From positions 1 through 49,154 of the forward strand of contig JBILBA010000007.1 of NCBI GenBank assembly GCA_044353905.1: 49,154 nt of DNA, read 5' to 3'. Under the pieces are notes generated by a model. It was not told the origin of the DNA and ran no database searches. It worked only from the letters and a program-made list of their open reading frames with translations. The position numbers and the translations under genes were made by a program. Below are positions 17,241 to 25,143 of this stretch, piece after piece (position 1 is the first letter of the stretch; each line of letters opens with the position of its first letter). This stretch comes from MWH-TA3 sp044353905 (GTDB lineage: Bacteria; Actinomycetota; Actinomycetes; Actinomycetales; Microbacteriaceae).

Positions 17241-17845
17241 TGTTCACCGGAATCATTGCCGAACTCGGCACAATCACCGCAACCGAACAATCGGGCGATT
17301 CCGTCCGGGTAACTGTTCAAGCCCCTAAGGCCGTTGCCAAAGCGGGACACGGCGACTCCATCGCGATCAGTGGCGTCTGCCTCACTGTTCTCGATCAGAC
17401 CGACGACTCGTTCACCGCAGACGTGATGGGTCAGACCATCGCGATGTCGAACCCGAACCAGTGGCACGACGGCCGCACCGTGAACGTCGAATCGGCGATG
17501 GCGGCCGGGGAACAACTCGGCGGTCACATCGTCCAAGGGCACGTCGACGGGACGGCGACCGTCCTCGAAACTCGACAGTCGGGTGATTGGCGTGTCGTTC
17601 GTTTCGCACTTAACAGTGAGCACGCGCCGCTGGTCGTAGACAAGGGGTCGATCACAATCGACGGGGTATCGCTGACCGTCTCGACCGTCGGTGACGATTG
17701 GTGTGAGGTGTCGCTGATCCCCGAAACGCTGGTTGCGACGACTCTCGGGTCCCTGGTCGTCGGAGACACCGTCAACATCGAAACTGACATACTCGCGCGT
17801 CACATCGCGCGACTCGCACACTTCACGAAAGGGGCGTTCGCATGA
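17240..17845 (+). CDS. ribE: riboflavin synthase alpha subunit
   Basis: Last step: two 6,7-dimethyl-8-ribityllumazine give riboflavin plus the ring precursor. 201 aa with the two internal lumazine-binding repeats, seen from FTGIIAELG at the start, ISGVCLTV in repeat 1 and ITIDGVSLTV in repeat 2, plus GGHIVQGHVDG leading into the second. The GTG start overlaps the ribD stop, with GAGAGG about 8 bases upstream; an upstream open frame to 17093 is the shadow of ribD. The stop overlaps the ribBA ATG by 4 bases. Named ribE here; some schemes call it ribC. Confidence 0.94.
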   Translation: MFTGIIAELGTITATEQSGDSVRVTVQAPKAVAKAGHGDSIAISGVCLTVLDQTDDSFTADVMGQTIAMSNPNQWHDGRTVNVESAMAAGEQLGGHIVQGHVDGTATVLETRQSGDWRVVRFALNSEHAPLVVDKGSITIDGVSLTVSTVGDDWCEVSLIPETLVATTLGSLVVGDTVNIETDILARHIARLAHFTKGAFA

Positions 17846-19092
17846 CGCTCATCGAAACTGCCGTTGCCGAACTACGAGCCGGAAAACCCGTCATCGTCAC
17901 CGATTCGACCGACCGCGAGAACGAGGGTGACGTCGTCATGGCGGCCGAACTCGTCACGACCGAATGGCTGGCGTGGACGATCCGCCACACGAGCGGCTTT
18001 CTCTGTGCCCCGATGACAAACGAACGGGCGAACGAGCTGGATCTGCCGCTCATGGTCGCCGACAACCAGGACTCGCGTCGTACCGCGTATACGGTCAGTG
18101 TGGACGCTGCTGAAGGCGTCACGACGGGCATTTCCGCCCACGACCGCGCCGAGACGCTGCGGGTGCTCGCAAACCCCGCAAGCGGGCCAGGAGACCTCAT
18201 TCGCCCCGGCCACATCATCCCGCTGCGAGCGGTTGCCGGTGGCGTTCGGGAACGTGCGGGTCACACCGAAGCCGCCGTCGAACTCATGACCCTGGCGGGG
18301 CTGCAACCCGTTGCCGTCATCGGTGAAATCACCAATGATGACGGAAGCATGATGCGTGGCGCGACGCTTGCCGCATTTGCCGCCGAACACGAGCTCACCG
18401 TGGTTTCTATCGAGGAACTCGTTGAACACCTCGGATCCGAGTGGCAAGCCTCCCCCGACCCCAACACCCACCGATACTCGTTCGTCGTCGAGACCCAGGT
18501 TCCCACCGGACACGGTGCGTTTCGAATTCGTGCTTACCGCGACCACGAAACCCGCGTCGACCACGTCGCCATCGTCTCGGGAACGCCAGGCGACGGCGCA
18601 CTCGTGCGACTGCACTCCGAGTGCCTCACCGGTGAAGCGATGGCGTCACTCAAGTGCGAGTGCGGACCGCAACTCGATGCGGCGATGGAAACCATCGACA
18701 AGGAAGGTGGCGTTGTCGTCTACCTGCGCGGTCACGAAGGCCGCGGGATTGGGCTCACCAACAAATTGAAGGCGTACCGTCTGCAGGAAGACGGTCTCGA
18801 CACCCTCGATGCCAACCTCGCGCTCGGTCTTCCCGCCGATGCACGTGACTATGGTGTTGCCGCCGCGATTTTGAAAGATCTCGGGATCTCGTCCGTCCGG
18901 CTTTTGTCCAATAATCCGGAAAAGCGCCGTCAACTCATCGAGCACGGAGTCGAGGTTACGGAACTCGTTCCACTCGTCGTCGGCGTCGGAGACGTCAACA
19001 TCGGTTATCTCGGTGCGAAGCGTGACCGTATGGGCCACCAGTTGCCCGGCGCTCTCGTCAACTCACCGATCACCGCCAAGGACGGTGAATAG
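17842..19092 (+). CDS. ribBA: bifunctional DHBP synthase / GTP cyclohydrolase II
   Basis: Makes both riboflavin building blocks: 3,4-dihydroxy-2-butanone 4-phosphate from ribulose 5-phosphate (N-terminal half) and the pyrimidine from GTP (C-terminal half). 416 aa. RibB half: DRENEGD at 24-30 and GHTEAAVEL at about 140-148. RibA half from about 207: zinc ligands C261, C272 and C274 in CLTGEAMASLKCEC, then GHEGRGIGL. Both sites look complete, unlike some RibBA copies where one half is dead. The next start, ribH, lies 4 bases downstream. Confidence 0.95.
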   Translation: MTLIETAVAELRAGKPVIVTDSTDRENEGDVVMAAELVTTEWLAWTIRHTSGFLCAPMTNERANELDLPLMVADNQDSRRTAYTVSVDAAEGVTTGISAHDRAETLRVLANPASGPGDLIRPGHIIPLRAVAGGVRERAGHTEAAVELMTLAGLQPVAVIGEITNDDGSMMRGATLAAFAAEHELTVVSIEELVEHLGSEWQASPDPNTHRYSFVVETQVPTGHGAFRIRAYRDHETRVDHVAIVSGTPGDGALVRLHSECLTGEAMASLKCECGPQLDAAMETIDKEGGVVVYLRGHEGRGIGLTNKLKAYRLQEDGLDTLDANLALGLPADARDYGVAAAILKDLGISSVRLLSNNPEKRRQLIEHGVEVTELVPLVVGVGDVNIGYLGAKRDRMGHQLPGALVNSPITAKDGE

Positions 19093-19096
19093 ATAC

Positions 19097-19567
19097 GTGG
19101 CTGGTCACGGATCACCCGACATCGTCGCCGACGGGCGCGGTTTGGCCGTGACCGTGATTGCCGGATCGTGGCACGACGCCATCACCGACGGTCTGATCGC
19201 CGGAGCTCTTCGGGTTCTCGACGAAGCGGGCGCGACCCACACCCTGATTCGTGTCCCGGGCGCGTTCGAACTTCCGCTCGCCGCCCAGGCGGCTTTGCGG
19301 GCGGGTGCGGACGCGGTCGTGTGTCTCGGAGTCATCATCCGCGGCGGAACGCCTCACTTCGACTTCGTGTCGAACGCCGCGACGGACGGACTGACTCGGG
19401 TCGCCCTGGACGAAGGTAAGCCCGTTGGCTTCGGCGTCCTCACTCTCGATGACGAGCAACAGGGTCTCGACCGTGCGGGGTTGCCGGGTTCACGCGAGGA
19501 CAAAGGGGCAGAGGCGGCACTCGCGGCACTCGCCACCGCGGTCACACTTCGCGCGATGAAGTCTTAA
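19097..19567 (+). CDS. ribH: 6,7-dimethyl-8-ribityllumazine synthase
   Basis: Condenses the two RibBA/RibD-derived precursors into lumazine, as an icosahedral or pentameric shell. 156 aa. VPGAFELPLAAQ and GVIIRGGTPHFDFV are the family motifs; His87 is the catalytic His. The usual RG[E/D]TPH reads RGGTPH here. GTG 19097 is taken as the start (weak GGTGAA ahead); an upstream open frame from 19013 is the shadow of ribBA. The stop TAA overlaps the stop of the convergent permease gene in TTAA (19564-19567). This closes the operon; the dephosphorylation step and RibF are not in the window. Confidence 0.92.
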   Translation: MAGHGSPDIVADGRGLAVTVIAGSWHDAITDGLIAGALRVLDEAGATHTLIRVPGAFELPLAAQAALRAGADAVVCLGVIIRGGTPHFDFVSNAATDGLTRVALDEGKPVGFGVLTLDDEQQGLDRAGLPGSREDKGAEAALAALATAVTLRAMKS

Positions 19568-20388
19568 CCAAGAAATAAGGCGCGCAGTCGACGCGAGACA
19601 ACGACTACGCCGACACCGAGCATGAGCACGTAATATCCGATGTGCACCCAGATCATCGACGTCACGACACCGGTTGTGAGCACGCGGATGAGTTCGACCC
19701 CGTGCCAGAGCGGGAAGCATTGCACCATAATCTGAATCGCTTCGGGGTACACCGTGATGGGGAAGAACGTTGCCGAGAACAGGAACATGGGCAGCATGAT
19801 CATCGGCAGCCAGTCCATCTGCTGGAACGTCTTCAGGTACGACGTGAACGCCATACCGATTGAGGCGAACCCGGCTGCGATCAGGATGACCGCGGGAATC
19901 GCGAGAATCGCCAGCGGTGAAAGGACGAGCCCCATCGTCTGCATCACGATGAGGAATCCGACCGCATAGACCCCTCCGCGCAACAGCGCGAGGGTGATTT
20001 CACCGATGGCGACGTCGAGCGGCCCCAGCGACGTCAGCAGCATCGTCTGATACAACTTTCCGAAGTTGAGTTTGAAGAAAACATTCCACGTCGAGTCGTA
20101 AATTGCACCGTTCATCGCCGACACCGCCAGGAGCGCAGGGGCGATGTACGCCCCGTACGGCACCGACGCGCCGTCGACATCGATTGATCCGATGATTCCG
20201 CCCAGTCCGATGCCCATCGAGAAAAGGTAGAACACGGGTTCGAAGAAGCCGCTGAGAATGATGAGGTAATTGTTGGACATCGTTGCCCGAAGTCCGCGTT
20301 CGATTACCGCGCGAGCGTTGCCGCCGGACATCCCCCCGAAACGCCGCTTGGGCGCGGTGGCGGCGCTGACACGGACTTCGGCGGTCAT
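19564..20388 (-). CDS. ABC-2 type exporter permease (second copy)
   Basis: 274 aa, six hydrophobic segments, ABC-2 membrane family (DrrB/NodJ-like). It shares with the neighbouring permease the pattern PMFLFS-x-TFFP followed by FPLWH-x-x-x-L-x-R, so the two are paralogues likely to form a heterodimer with the ATPase at 21191-22117. A polar N-terminus of about 30 residues precedes the first helix. Its start overlaps the previous permease's stop by 4 bases. The cargo cannot be told; relatives export drugs, polyketides or lipo-oligosaccharides. Confidence 0.85.
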   Translation of the reverse strand: MTAEVRVSAATAPKRRFGGMSGGNARAVIERGLRATMSNNYLIILSGFFEPVFYLFSMGIGLGGIIGSIDVDGASVPYGAYIAPALLAVSAMNGAIYDSTWNVFFKLNFGKLYQTMLLTSLGPLDVAIGEITLALLRGGVYAVGFLIVMQTMGLVLSPLAILAIPAVILIAAGFASIGMAFTSYLKTFQQMDWLPMIMLPMFLFSATFFPITVYPEAIQIMVQCFPLWHGVELIRVLTTGVVTSMIWVHIGYYVLMLGVGVVVVSRRLRALFLG

Positions 20389-21194
20389 CGCGTCAACCTC
20401 GCGACGAACGACCGGTGCATGAAGTATCCCCCGATGACCGCGTAGGCGACCAGAACCAACAGGTGGGTTGCGGTCAACCAGATGGGCTCGATTGCGCCGT
20501 AACTGACGGTTCTACCGAGCTGGGTTGCGTGCCAGAGCGGCGAAATCCATCCGAGCCACTCGAGCCAGTCGGGAACCTGCGAGAGCGGGAAGAAGGTCCC
20601 CGAGAACAAGAACATGGGCATGACGACGAGTCGCTGAATCAGCGCAAACTGTCCTGTGTCGTCCTCGAGTCTCGCTGCGTACGCACCCAGTGGTGTGAGT
20701 ATCGAGAACGCGCCGAGAATGGCGATGGGGATCATGAGCCATCCCGAAGCGAACGGAACCGCCCCAAACGCGACGAGAAAACCGTAAAAGATTCCGGCGG
20801 TGAAGGCGAAACGAATCGTCAGGTGAACGAGGAACCCGCCGACGATTTGTCCGGGCGAAATCGGTGTTGCGTGGATGGCAAAGAAAACCTTGTGCCACTT
20901 GAATCCGCTGAGCACGGGGTACATGCCTTCTTCCGCGCCGACCGACAAGATCGTCGACATGAGAAGCGCGGGAGCGACAAAAACGAGAAACGGGACGCCG
21001 TCCATCCCCTGGGGGATGAGGTTCGCCAACCCGATTCCAAGGGCGAGCAGGTACATGAGCGGGTTCCCGAAGGAGGACGTGACGACGTAGCTGATGTACC
21101 CGCGCATTTCGCGCAAACGGAGCTCTGCGACGTACCACCAACCCCAGCGGCGCGGGTTCGCCGCCGCCGCCTTGATGTCGGCGACGTTTTTCAT
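20385..21194 (-). CDS. ABC-2 type exporter permease (first copy)
   Basis: 269 aa, six predicted helices, ABC-2 membrane family. Starts with a basic, Trp-containing stretch (NPRRWGWWYVAELRLREMRGY), then GNPLMYLLALGIGL in helix 1, and the family motif PMFLFSGTFFPLSQVP ahead of SPLWHATQLGR. The ATG overlaps the ATPase stop by 4 bases. With the paralogous permease it makes an exporter with two different membrane subunits. No substrate clue in the neighbourhood: riboflavin genes lie one side (convergent), another ABC exporter the other (divergent). Confidence 0.85.
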   Translation of the reverse strand: MKNVADIKAAAANPRRWGWWYVAELRLREMRGYISYVVTSSFGNPLMYLLALGIGLANLIPQGMDGVPFLVFVAPALLMSTILSVGAEEGMYPVLSGFKWHKVFFAIHATPISPGQIVGGFLVHLTIRFAFTAGIFYGFLVAFGAVPFASGWLMIPIAILGAFSILTPLGAYAARLEDDTGQFALIQRLVVMPMFLFSGTFFPLSQVPDWLEWLGWISPLWHATQLGRTVSYGAIEPIWLTATHLLVLVAYAVIGGYFMHRSFVARLTR

Positions 21195-22117
21195 TCGACG
21201 AGGGTCCGACCGGTCAGGCGAAGGAACACATCCTCCAACGACGAACGTCGGACGAGGCTCGTCGTCGGGTGGTGACCACGTTTCGTGATGACGGCAAGAT
21301 CGCGTTCGCCGTTATCGCTGTAAATCAAGATTCGATCGGGCAGGATTTCCTGACGCTCGCCGATGTCGGCGATTGATTTTGCGACGATCTTGTTATTGTC
21401 CGAACCGTACCGAACTTCGAGAACCTCTTTGCTGGAATACTGGCGAATCAACTGAGCGGGCGAGCCCTCGGCCATAATTGCGCCCTTGTCGACAACGATG
21501 ATGCGATCACTGAGCTGTTCCGCTTCGTCCATGTAGTGCGTCGTGAGGACAAGTGTCGTCCCCTGCTCTTTGAGGCGAAACAAACGGTCCCACAGAATGT
21601 GGCGTGCTTGCGGGTCGAGTCCCGTCGTCGGCTCGTCGAGGAGCAACATCTGCGGGTCGTTCATGAGTGAACGAGCAATCGTCAACCGACGCTTCATTCC
21701 GCCGGAGAGCGGCTCGACCTTGGATTTGGCGCGGTCCGTCAACTGAGCGAACTCGAGCAGTTCATCGGCCCGCTTCGCGACCGCGGCGTGTGACATTCCG
21801 AAGAATCGCCCGTAGGTAATCAGGTTTTCGCGAACACGCAATTCCTCGTCAAGATTGTCTTCTTGGGGAACGACACCGAGTTGTGAACGGATTGCGGGAC
21901 CGTCCGTATTGGGATCCATTCCGAGGACCTCGAGGTTACCTGAGGTCCGCGTCGACACCGCGGCAATCATTTTCATCGTCGTGGACTTGCCGGCGCCGTT
22001 GGGGCCAAGAAGGCCGAAGGATTCCCCTCGCTGTACCTCGAACGAGATTCCGTCGACGGCAACGAAATCGCCATACTTCTTGACGATGTTTTCAGCGCGA
22101 ATCACGGGTCCAGACAC
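21191..22117 (-). CDS. ABC-2 exporter ATPase (DrrA/NodI-like)
   Basis: 308 aa. Walker A GPNGAGKST at 38-46, signature LSGGMKRR at about 137-144, Walker B LLLDEPTTGLD, and switch His in TTHYMDEAE. The C-terminal extension of about 90 residues is normal for DrrA/NodI-type ATPases. GTG 22117 starts the gene; a TAGGAT box ends 8 bases upstream, so the message is probably leaderless. It heads the three-gene exporter operon, divergent from the ABC exporter at 22207. Confidence 0.9.
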   Translation of the reverse strand: MSGPVIRAENIVKKYGDFVAVDGISFEVQRGESFGLLGPNGAGKSTTMKMIAAVSTRTSGNLEVLGMDPNTDGPAIRSQLGVVPQEDNLDEELRVRENLITYGRFFGMSHAAVAKRADELLEFAQLTDRAKSKVEPLSGGMKRRLTIARSLMNDPQMLLLDEPTTGLDPQARHILWDRLFRLKEQGTTLVLTTHYMDEAEQLSDRIIVVDKGAIMAEGSPAQLIRQYSSKEVLEVRYGSDNNKIVAKSIADIGERQEILPDRILIYSDNGERDLAVITKRGHHPTTSLVRRSSLEDVFLRLTGRTLVE

Positions 22118-22125
22118 AAAGACTT

Positions 22126-22131
22126 ATCCTA
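22126..22131 (-). promoter_or_regulatory. -10 box of a leaderless ABC-2 exporter promoter
   Basis: TAGGAT on the minus strand, 8 bases before GTG 22117. The plus-strand sequence overlapping it contains TATCCT (22125-22130), a possible -10 for the divergent exporter gene; if both are used, polymerases would compete for the same site. Confidence 0.55.
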
Positions 22132-22206
22132 GTACGGAGGGGTGTCTCACGTCTGGCTGAGACCAAACGATGAGTGCAACCCCGACAACTCACGCAAAGG
22201 ACGGTC

Positions 22207-24000
22207 ATGTCATCACCTCGTTTCGGCGGATTCCGCCGCGGTGGCGGCCCCACCGACGACAGCGGCCCCAAGGCGACCTTCTCGCAATTGGTTCCGTACC
22301 TGCTCGAACACAAAAAGATTCTGATCGTTGTCGTTCTCTTGAGCCTGCTCGGGGCCGGCGCGTCTCTCGGCCAACCGCTCATTGTCGCCCAGGTCATCTC
22401 CACTGTTCAGGCAGGAACCGAACTCGGGTGGCTTGTTCCCGGACTCATTGTGCTCGTTGTGGGCGGGGCGCTGCTGTCGAGCATTCGCCATTACCTGTTG
22501 CAGCGCACGGGCGAGAGCGTGGTCCTGTCATCCCGCCGCCACCTCGTCTCGCGACTCCTCAACCTCCCCATCAGTCAGTTCGACGCCCGACGCACGGGCG
22601 ACCTCGTCTCGCGAGTCGGTGCCGACTCGACCATGTTGCGGGCGGTGCTGACGCAAGGACTCGTCGAGGCAATCGGCGGTTCGGTGACGTTCGTCGGCGC
22701 AATCATCGCGATGCTCATCATCGACAGCGTGCTCTTTGGTCTCACGTTCGCCGTCGTGATTGCGTCCATCATCATCGTCATCGTCTTATCCCGCCGAATT
22801 CGCGTGTATTCGCGAATCGCGCAGGACCGCGTCGGTGACCTCACTGCATCGGTCGAGCGCGCAATCTCGGCGGTCAGGACCGTTCGCGCGGCTAACGCGG
22901 TTCAGCGCGAAATCGACACGGTCGACACCGATGCCCGTGGTGCCTGGCGGGCGGGGCTTGACGTCGCGCGCATTTCGGCGTTCGTCGTTCCGATCTCGAG
23001 CATCGCGATGCAGGTGTCGTTCCTCGTGGTTCTGGGTGTCGGCGGATTCCGTGTCGCAAGTGGCACCATCGAGGTCGCGCAACTCGTCTCGTTCATCCTC
23101 TTCTTGTTCATCATGATCATGCCCCTCGGCCAGGCCATCGGCGCCTTCACCTCGGTGATGCAAGCGCTAGGTGCTCTCGGACGAATTCAAGAGATCATCG
23201 AACTGCCAGGCGAAACTGAGGGCGACGTCGTCACCGAGCGTCTCGATGGCGAACTCGGGAAAGTCGCGATCGAATTCGACAACGTCTCCTTCGCCTATGA
23301 CCCCGAGACCCCGATTCTTGATTCGGTGTCGTTCGCGGTCAAAACCGGGACACGCATCGCTCTCGTCGGCCCAAGCGGTTCGGGGAAGTCGACGATTTTG
23401 TCACTCATCGAACGTTTTTACGACCCGCAATCCGGTTCGATTCGACTCGGAGGGCATGATGTCCGTTCGCTCGATCGAGCCGAGCTTCGTGCGGCAATCG
23501 GCTACGTCGAACAAGACGCACCCGTGCTCGCTGGATCGATTCGCGACAACCTCGTGTTGGGTGCACCGAACGCATCCGACGCGGACTGCGTCGCCGTGCT
23601 CGGCGAGGTCAACCTCTCAAACATCGCGGACCGGGATTCGCGTGGAATTCACGCTCCCGTCGGCGAGGGTGGTGTTTTGTTGTCGGGCGGGGAACGCCAG
23701 CGCCTCGCGATCGCACGTGCGCTTCTCGCTGCCGCGCCGATCCTGTTGCTCGACGAGTCGACGTCGAGTCTTGACGGTCTCAACGAACAGTTGATGAAGG
23801 ACGCAATCGATCGGGTCTCTGCCCAGAGGACGCTTATCGTCATCGCCCACCGGCTATCGACCGTCATCGACAGCGACCAAATCGTCGTTCTTCGAAAGGG
23901 TGTTGTTTTGGGCGTGGGCACTCACAAACAACTTCTGAAAACCGTTCCGTTGTACCGAGAATTGGCCGAGACTCAGTTGCTCTCGCCGGTCGAGGCCTAA
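22207..24000 (+). CDS. ABC exporter, fused membrane and ATPase domains (MsbA/BmrA-like)
   Basis: 597 aa half-transporter that would work as a dimer. Six membrane helices in about 35-310, then an ATPase domain with Walker A GPSGSGKST at 388-396, signature LSGGERQR, Walker B ILLLDESTSSLD and switch His in IAHRLST. ATG 22207 is chosen over the upstream in-frame start because AAAGGA lies 5 bases ahead; the N-terminus is then Gly/Arg-rich (RFGGFRRGGG). The substrate is unknown. The TAA stop (23998-24000) lies inside the left copy of the 28-bp direct repeat; before the insertion it would have overlapped the tdk stop. Confidence 0.9.
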   Translation: MSSPRFGGFRRGGGPTDDSGPKATFSQLVPYLLEHKKILIVVVLLSLLGAGASLGQPLIVAQVISTVQAGTELGWLVPGLIVLVVGGALLSSIRHYLLQRTGESVVLSSRRHLVSRLLNLPISQFDARRTGDLVSRVGADSTMLRAVLTQGLVEAIGGSVTFVGAIIAMLIIDSVLFGLTFAVVIASIIIVIVLSRRIRVYSRIAQDRVGDLTASVERAISAVRTVRAANAVQREIDTVDTDARGAWRAGLDVARISAFVVPISSIAMQVSFLVVLGVGGFRVASGTIEVAQLVSFILFLFIMIMPLGQAIGAFTSVMQALGALGRIQEIIELPGETEGDVVTERLDGELGKVAIEFDNVSFAYDPETPILDSVSFAVKTGTRIALVGPSGSGKSTILSLIERFYDPQSGSIRLGGHDVRSLDRAELRAAIGYVEQDAPVLAGSIRDNLVLGAPNASDADCVAVLGEVNLSNIADRDSRGIHAPVGEGGVLLSGGERQRLAIARALLAAAPILLLDESTSSLDGLNEQLMKDAIDRVSAQRTLIVIAHRLSTVIDSDQIVVLRKGVVLGVGTHKQLLKTVPLYRELAETQLLSPVEA

Positions 24001-24023
24001 GAGAAGTCGGCGTCGGGCGCGAG
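23996..24023. repeat. left copy of 28-bp direct repeat (tdk 3' end)
   Basis: Identical over 28 bases to 25116-25143. Read on the minus strand it encodes the last eight Tdk residues LAPDADFS, the stop codon and one more base, but here it is not attached to a tdk frame. It contains the stop codon of the upstream ABC exporter. Flanking bases differ (G/T on the left, C/A on the right), so 28 is the exact limit. Confidence 0.95.
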
Positions 24024-24075
24024 CGTTGCTCCGATACTTGTTCGCATTTAAGGTTAGATTTTAGATTCCGACCAC

Positions 24076-24081
24076 TAAAAT
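24076..24081 (+). promoter_or_regulatory. -10 box of a leaderless promoter inside the insert
   Basis: TAAAAT, then 6 bases, then ATG 24088, with TTAGAT about 16 bases upstream as a weak -35. The insert therefore carries its own promoter in the host's leaderless style. Confidence 0.55.
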
Positions 24082-24087
24082 TGAGAA

Positions 24088-24471
24088 ATGCCCAATGAAC
24101 AGAATTCTCTGTCAAAACTATCGGGAATAAGACTTCGCGTGGTTGAAAAAATCATGCGCCCGAGCTTTTTGATCCTACGTATCTCGGTGGTGACAGGAAT
24201 TGTCAGCGTCTTGATTTGCGGTTTTATTTACTTGAATGCGGTGGCCAGTATCCGTGCAGAATTTGAAACAGAGAAGGCACAGTCTTCCAAGGTGCGCGAG
24301 GCAACCGTCAGCTCCGCCAACAACGCCTTGGCGGCAGCGGTTGGCAAATTGAAAAGCACAACTGACAAGGTATCGGGACTAAAAAGGCAAAACGCGAAGC
24401 TGAGTAAACAGGTACTCAATGCCCAACGTAGCGTTGCGGAACTTGAAACAAAACTCGCGAGGTACCAATGA
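24088..24471 (+). CDS. unknown small membrane protein with coiled coil (insert gene 1)
   Basis: Not recognised. 127 aa. A basic N-terminus (KLSGIRLRVVEKIMR) is followed by one hydrophobic segment at about 26-52, then a charged helical region to the end with heptad-like Leu/Val/Ala spacing (from SIRAEFETEK through LKRQNAKLSKQVLNAQ to LETKLARYQ), a probable coiled coil of about 70 residues. Positive-inside logic puts the coil outside the membrane. It has no Cys in the coil and no enzyme motif. Codon use is more AT-rich than its neighbours. The stop overlaps the next gene's ATG by 4 bases, so the two products are probably made together and may interact. Confidence 0.7.
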   Translation: MPNEQNSLSKLSGIRLRVVEKIMRPSFLILRISVVTGIVSVLICGFIYLNAVASIRAEFETEKAQSSKVREATVSSANNALAAAVGKLKSTTDKVSGLKRQNAKLSKQVLNAQRSVAELETKLARYQ

Positions 24472-25112
24472 TTGACGTAGCCGAGAAAAAGCTGCCGCTA
24501 AGGCCGCTGTTTCGAGCCATTCGCATTGTCGGCGTTTCGCTGATTGCGCCATTGGTTTTTAGCGTTGCGACAGTCGGCGTCGTTAGCGCCGAACAAACCC
24601 GAATCAACCAAGAACGTGCAGACTATGAAGTTTGGTCCCTCGAGAAAGACAAAGAAGCTGCGATTGAGATTGCGGGGTTCACCGATGAACTAGAGACCGT
24701 AGTTTCAAAGCTTTCGCGACTTGAACCACCGCTACGTCGGCTAGAAAAGACGAACGCCCGTCTTGAGCGACAGCTCAGCAAACTGAGTAGCCAAGAGCAA
24801 AAACTTGCTGTTGCAATATCCGACGCTGAAGAAGAAGCTCTCCACGAACGACTAGCTGTGCTGCTGATGAACGAGTTGTGGGAGCAGTGCCCAAGCCTTT
24901 ACGGGACGATTTGGTGGAATTTCGAAGACGATGGAACTTACAACGGATCGGAGTTTTGGACTTTCAAACTTGAGTCAGAGGATGGGATTGTCGACTATTG
25001 GAACATATACGATCTCGGAAATTCTTGGGACATGGGCGTCAACGACCTAACCCGAAGAGGTTGGATCGATTACTACGGTTGTCCCGGTTGGCTCGGGCTG
25101 ACAAGAAAGTAA
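24468..25112 (+). CDS. unknown membrane-anchored coiled-coil protein with Trp-rich C-terminal domain (insert gene 2)
   Basis: Not recognised. 214 aa. A basic start (EKKLPLRPLFRAIR) and a hydrophobic segment at about 20-41 ending VVSAEQ (signal peptide or anchor), then a charged coiled-coil stretch at about 43-135 (ELETVVSKLSRLEPPLRRLE and onward), then a C-terminal domain of about 77 residues very rich in aromatics, with some nine Trp and two Cys (QCPSLYG near its start, YYGCPGW near its end) that could form a disulfide if exported. The layout up to the coil copies that of the gene before it. The final domain looks like a small beta-rich binding module, but that is inference. Confidence 0.7.
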   Translation: MIDVAEKKLPLRPLFRAIRIVGVSLIAPLVFSVATVGVVSAEQTRINQERADYEVWSLEKDKEAAIEIAGFTDELETVVSKLSRLEPPLRRLEKTNARLERQLSKLSSQEQKLAVAISDAEEEALHERLAVLLMNELWEQCPSLYGTIWWNFEDDGTYNGSEFWTFKLESEDGIVDYWNIYDLGNSWDMGVNDLTRRGWIDYYGCPGWLGLTRK

Positions 25113-25115
25113 CGT

Positions 25116-25143
25116 CCTAAGAGAAGTCGGCGTCGGGCGCGAG
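25116..25143. repeat. right copy of 28-bp direct repeat (functional tdk 3' end)
   Basis: Exact match to 23996-24023. Here it forms the true last eight codons and stop of tdk. Confidence 0.95.

Larger units (their letters stand above)
23996..25143. mobile_element. 1.1-kb low-GC insert bounded by 28-bp direct repeats
   Basis: Between the repeat copies the base composition drops: a sampled 60-base stretch (24601-24660) is 45% GC, well below the neighbours. Two overlapping unknown genes fill it. One repeat copy restores each neighbour: the exporter keeps its stop and tdk keeps its C-terminus, as with integration into an attachment site at the 3' end of a gene. The unit length is 1120 bases. No integrase, transposase or phage gene is present, so it may be a satellite, a remnant, or the product of recombination with foreign DNA. 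The inner ends show only a weak inverted match (CGTTGCT and CGTTACT). Confidence 0.7.

Noticed and set aside
24024..25114. Terminal inverted repeats of the insert (CGTTGCT and CGTTACT)
   Set aside because: Seven bases with one mismatch is within chance, and there is no transposase; the 28-bp direct repeat is the stronger boundary.
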